Below are positions 63,274-64,000 of a DNA stretch of 64,000 bases, piece after piece. Below the pieces are notes generated by a model. The model did no database searches. It had not been told where the DNA came from and worked only from the letters and a program-made list of their open reading frames with translations. The DNA is taken from positions 186,850 to 250,849 of the forward strand of contig MU394081.1 in NCBI GenBank assembly GCA_022578605.1, in the 5' to 3' direction. A program made the translations under genes and the position numbers. The stretch is from Camillea tinctor (taxonomy: Eukaryota > Ascomycota > Sordariomycetes > Xylariales > Xylariaceae). Within the stretch, counting starts at the first letter, position 1. The number at the start of each line of letters is the position of its first letter.

Positions 63274-64000
63274 TGGAGGTACATGTATTCAAGAACATAA
63301 AAAGCAGAAAAAAATTGTGTATTAGCCTTAACCTCAAGACTTGTTGATTCTAGAGCTGTTAGGCGTGATAGTAAGAAGCGTGCCACGGAGTAGTCAGGTA
63401 GGCTAGAGGAATGTAGTATGCGAAATTGCCATTATGTACAAAGCAAAACTACGTAGAGTTATCGATGTCAGTTATCACTTGCCATGTTTGAGCCATCCGC
63501 AATCTTGATCTTGATCTAGAGTCATTAATGTCACAGAAGGTGCGCCTTGCTCTCTTATGTCTAGGTAATCGCATGTAGACATATAGAAGCCTCTCTGATG
63601 GGAGTTGACATAGCTTGTTCAATGTTAGTGTCAATGCTACCTACTAAGCAGGCAGTTACTGAATATAAGACAGGTGATATTATACTAGATAAATTCTATG
63701 CCAATTCTATGCCAATCCAGGCATGTATAAGTAATTGGCTTTTGTTATACATGTAACGCTAGGGTTAAGAGGCACCTATGAATGATGGTCCCGAACTGCA
63801 TGAACTGATATGTAATGCAGAAAGGGACCAAATTGATGTCAGAGATACGCGTATACCTACAACTATGTTGGGACTGGCGGGAACATCGATGTAACTAATA
63901 CGTAAGATGGGACACCGGGAATAAGAACCAATTATATCAAATCCCGAGCCTGAGAGCGCTAGGTTATAGTATATATTATGGATTGTATCTGATCGTATTA
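63274..64000. other. Window edge, no gene seen
   Basis: Upstream of the BAHD-type gene; A/T-rich with no supported frame. Confidence 0.5.

Overview
The window is nuclear DNA of a filamentous ascomycete (Pezizomycotina, most likely a Sordariomycete). The evidence is many short introns (about 41-100 bp) with GTAAGT/GTATGT donors and TAG/CAG acceptors, no operons, and recognisable single-copy fungal genes: Tom22, the PKA catalytic subunit, an Nha1-type antiporter and the LMBR1 family. No tRNA, rRNA or CRISPR was found. An assembly gap of 10 N lies at 25381-25390, inside poly-C/poly-G junk.

Layout. 0.4-1.7 kb: broken cytochrome P450. 2.0-2.9 kb: HPP membrane protein (-). 3.5-5.8 kb: vanillyl-alcohol-oxidase-type flavoenzyme (-) with an 11-nt microexon. 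6.5-7.5 kb: GNAT acetyltransferase (+). 9.5-10.2 kb: fungal protein of unknown function (+). 13.6-16.7 kb: Na+/H+ antiporter (+). 17.4-18.0 kb: Tom22 (+). 20.8-21.9 kb: RNase III-domain gene (+), perhaps secreted or decaying. 22.1-23.0 kb: unknown protein (-). 23.6-25.0 kb: short metacaspase (+). 25.6-27.2 kb: HSDL2-like SDR with a peroxisomal C-terminus (-). 27.9-38.8 kb: aspartokinase (-), homoserine O-acetyltransferase (-), nitrilase (+), O-acetylhomoserine sulfhydrylase-type PLP enzyme (+). 39.7-41.2 kb: kappa-class GST/DsbA-like protein (+). 42.2-44.4 kb: CorA-like membrane protein (-). 46.2-47.9 kb: PKA catalytic subunit (-). 51.1-52.2 kb: L-type lectin (-). 53.3-55.5 kb: LMBR1 protein (+) with a uORF. 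56.1-56.9 kb: SYGSS-repeat disordered protein (-). 57.7-58.2 kb: LTR-like block. 59.0-59.9 kb: lysophosphatidate acyltransferase (-). 61.5-63.3 kb: BAHD/Tri101-type acyltransferase (-), apparently damaged.

The most interesting region is 27.9-38.8 kb. Aspartokinase, homoserine acetyltransferase and an O-acetylhomoserine-using PLP enzyme make and consume O-acetylhomoserine. They sit together with a nitrilase around a 1.2-kb divergent promoter. These steps are normally dispersed in ascomycetes. The same three enzyme types are clustered in the fusaric acid locus (FUB3, FUB5, FUB7), and a related PLP enzyme (LolC) acts in loline biosynthesis. I infer a dedicated sub-pathway feeding a gamma-substituted amino acid into a specialised product, or a cyanide/nitrile-handling route through the nitrilase. 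No PKS, NRPS or Zn2Cys6 regulator is visible in the window, so the product is unknown.

Gene models were built by hand. Each junction was chosen for a GT-AG intron, correct codon phase and continuity of the conserved protein; exon coordinates are given so they can be tested.
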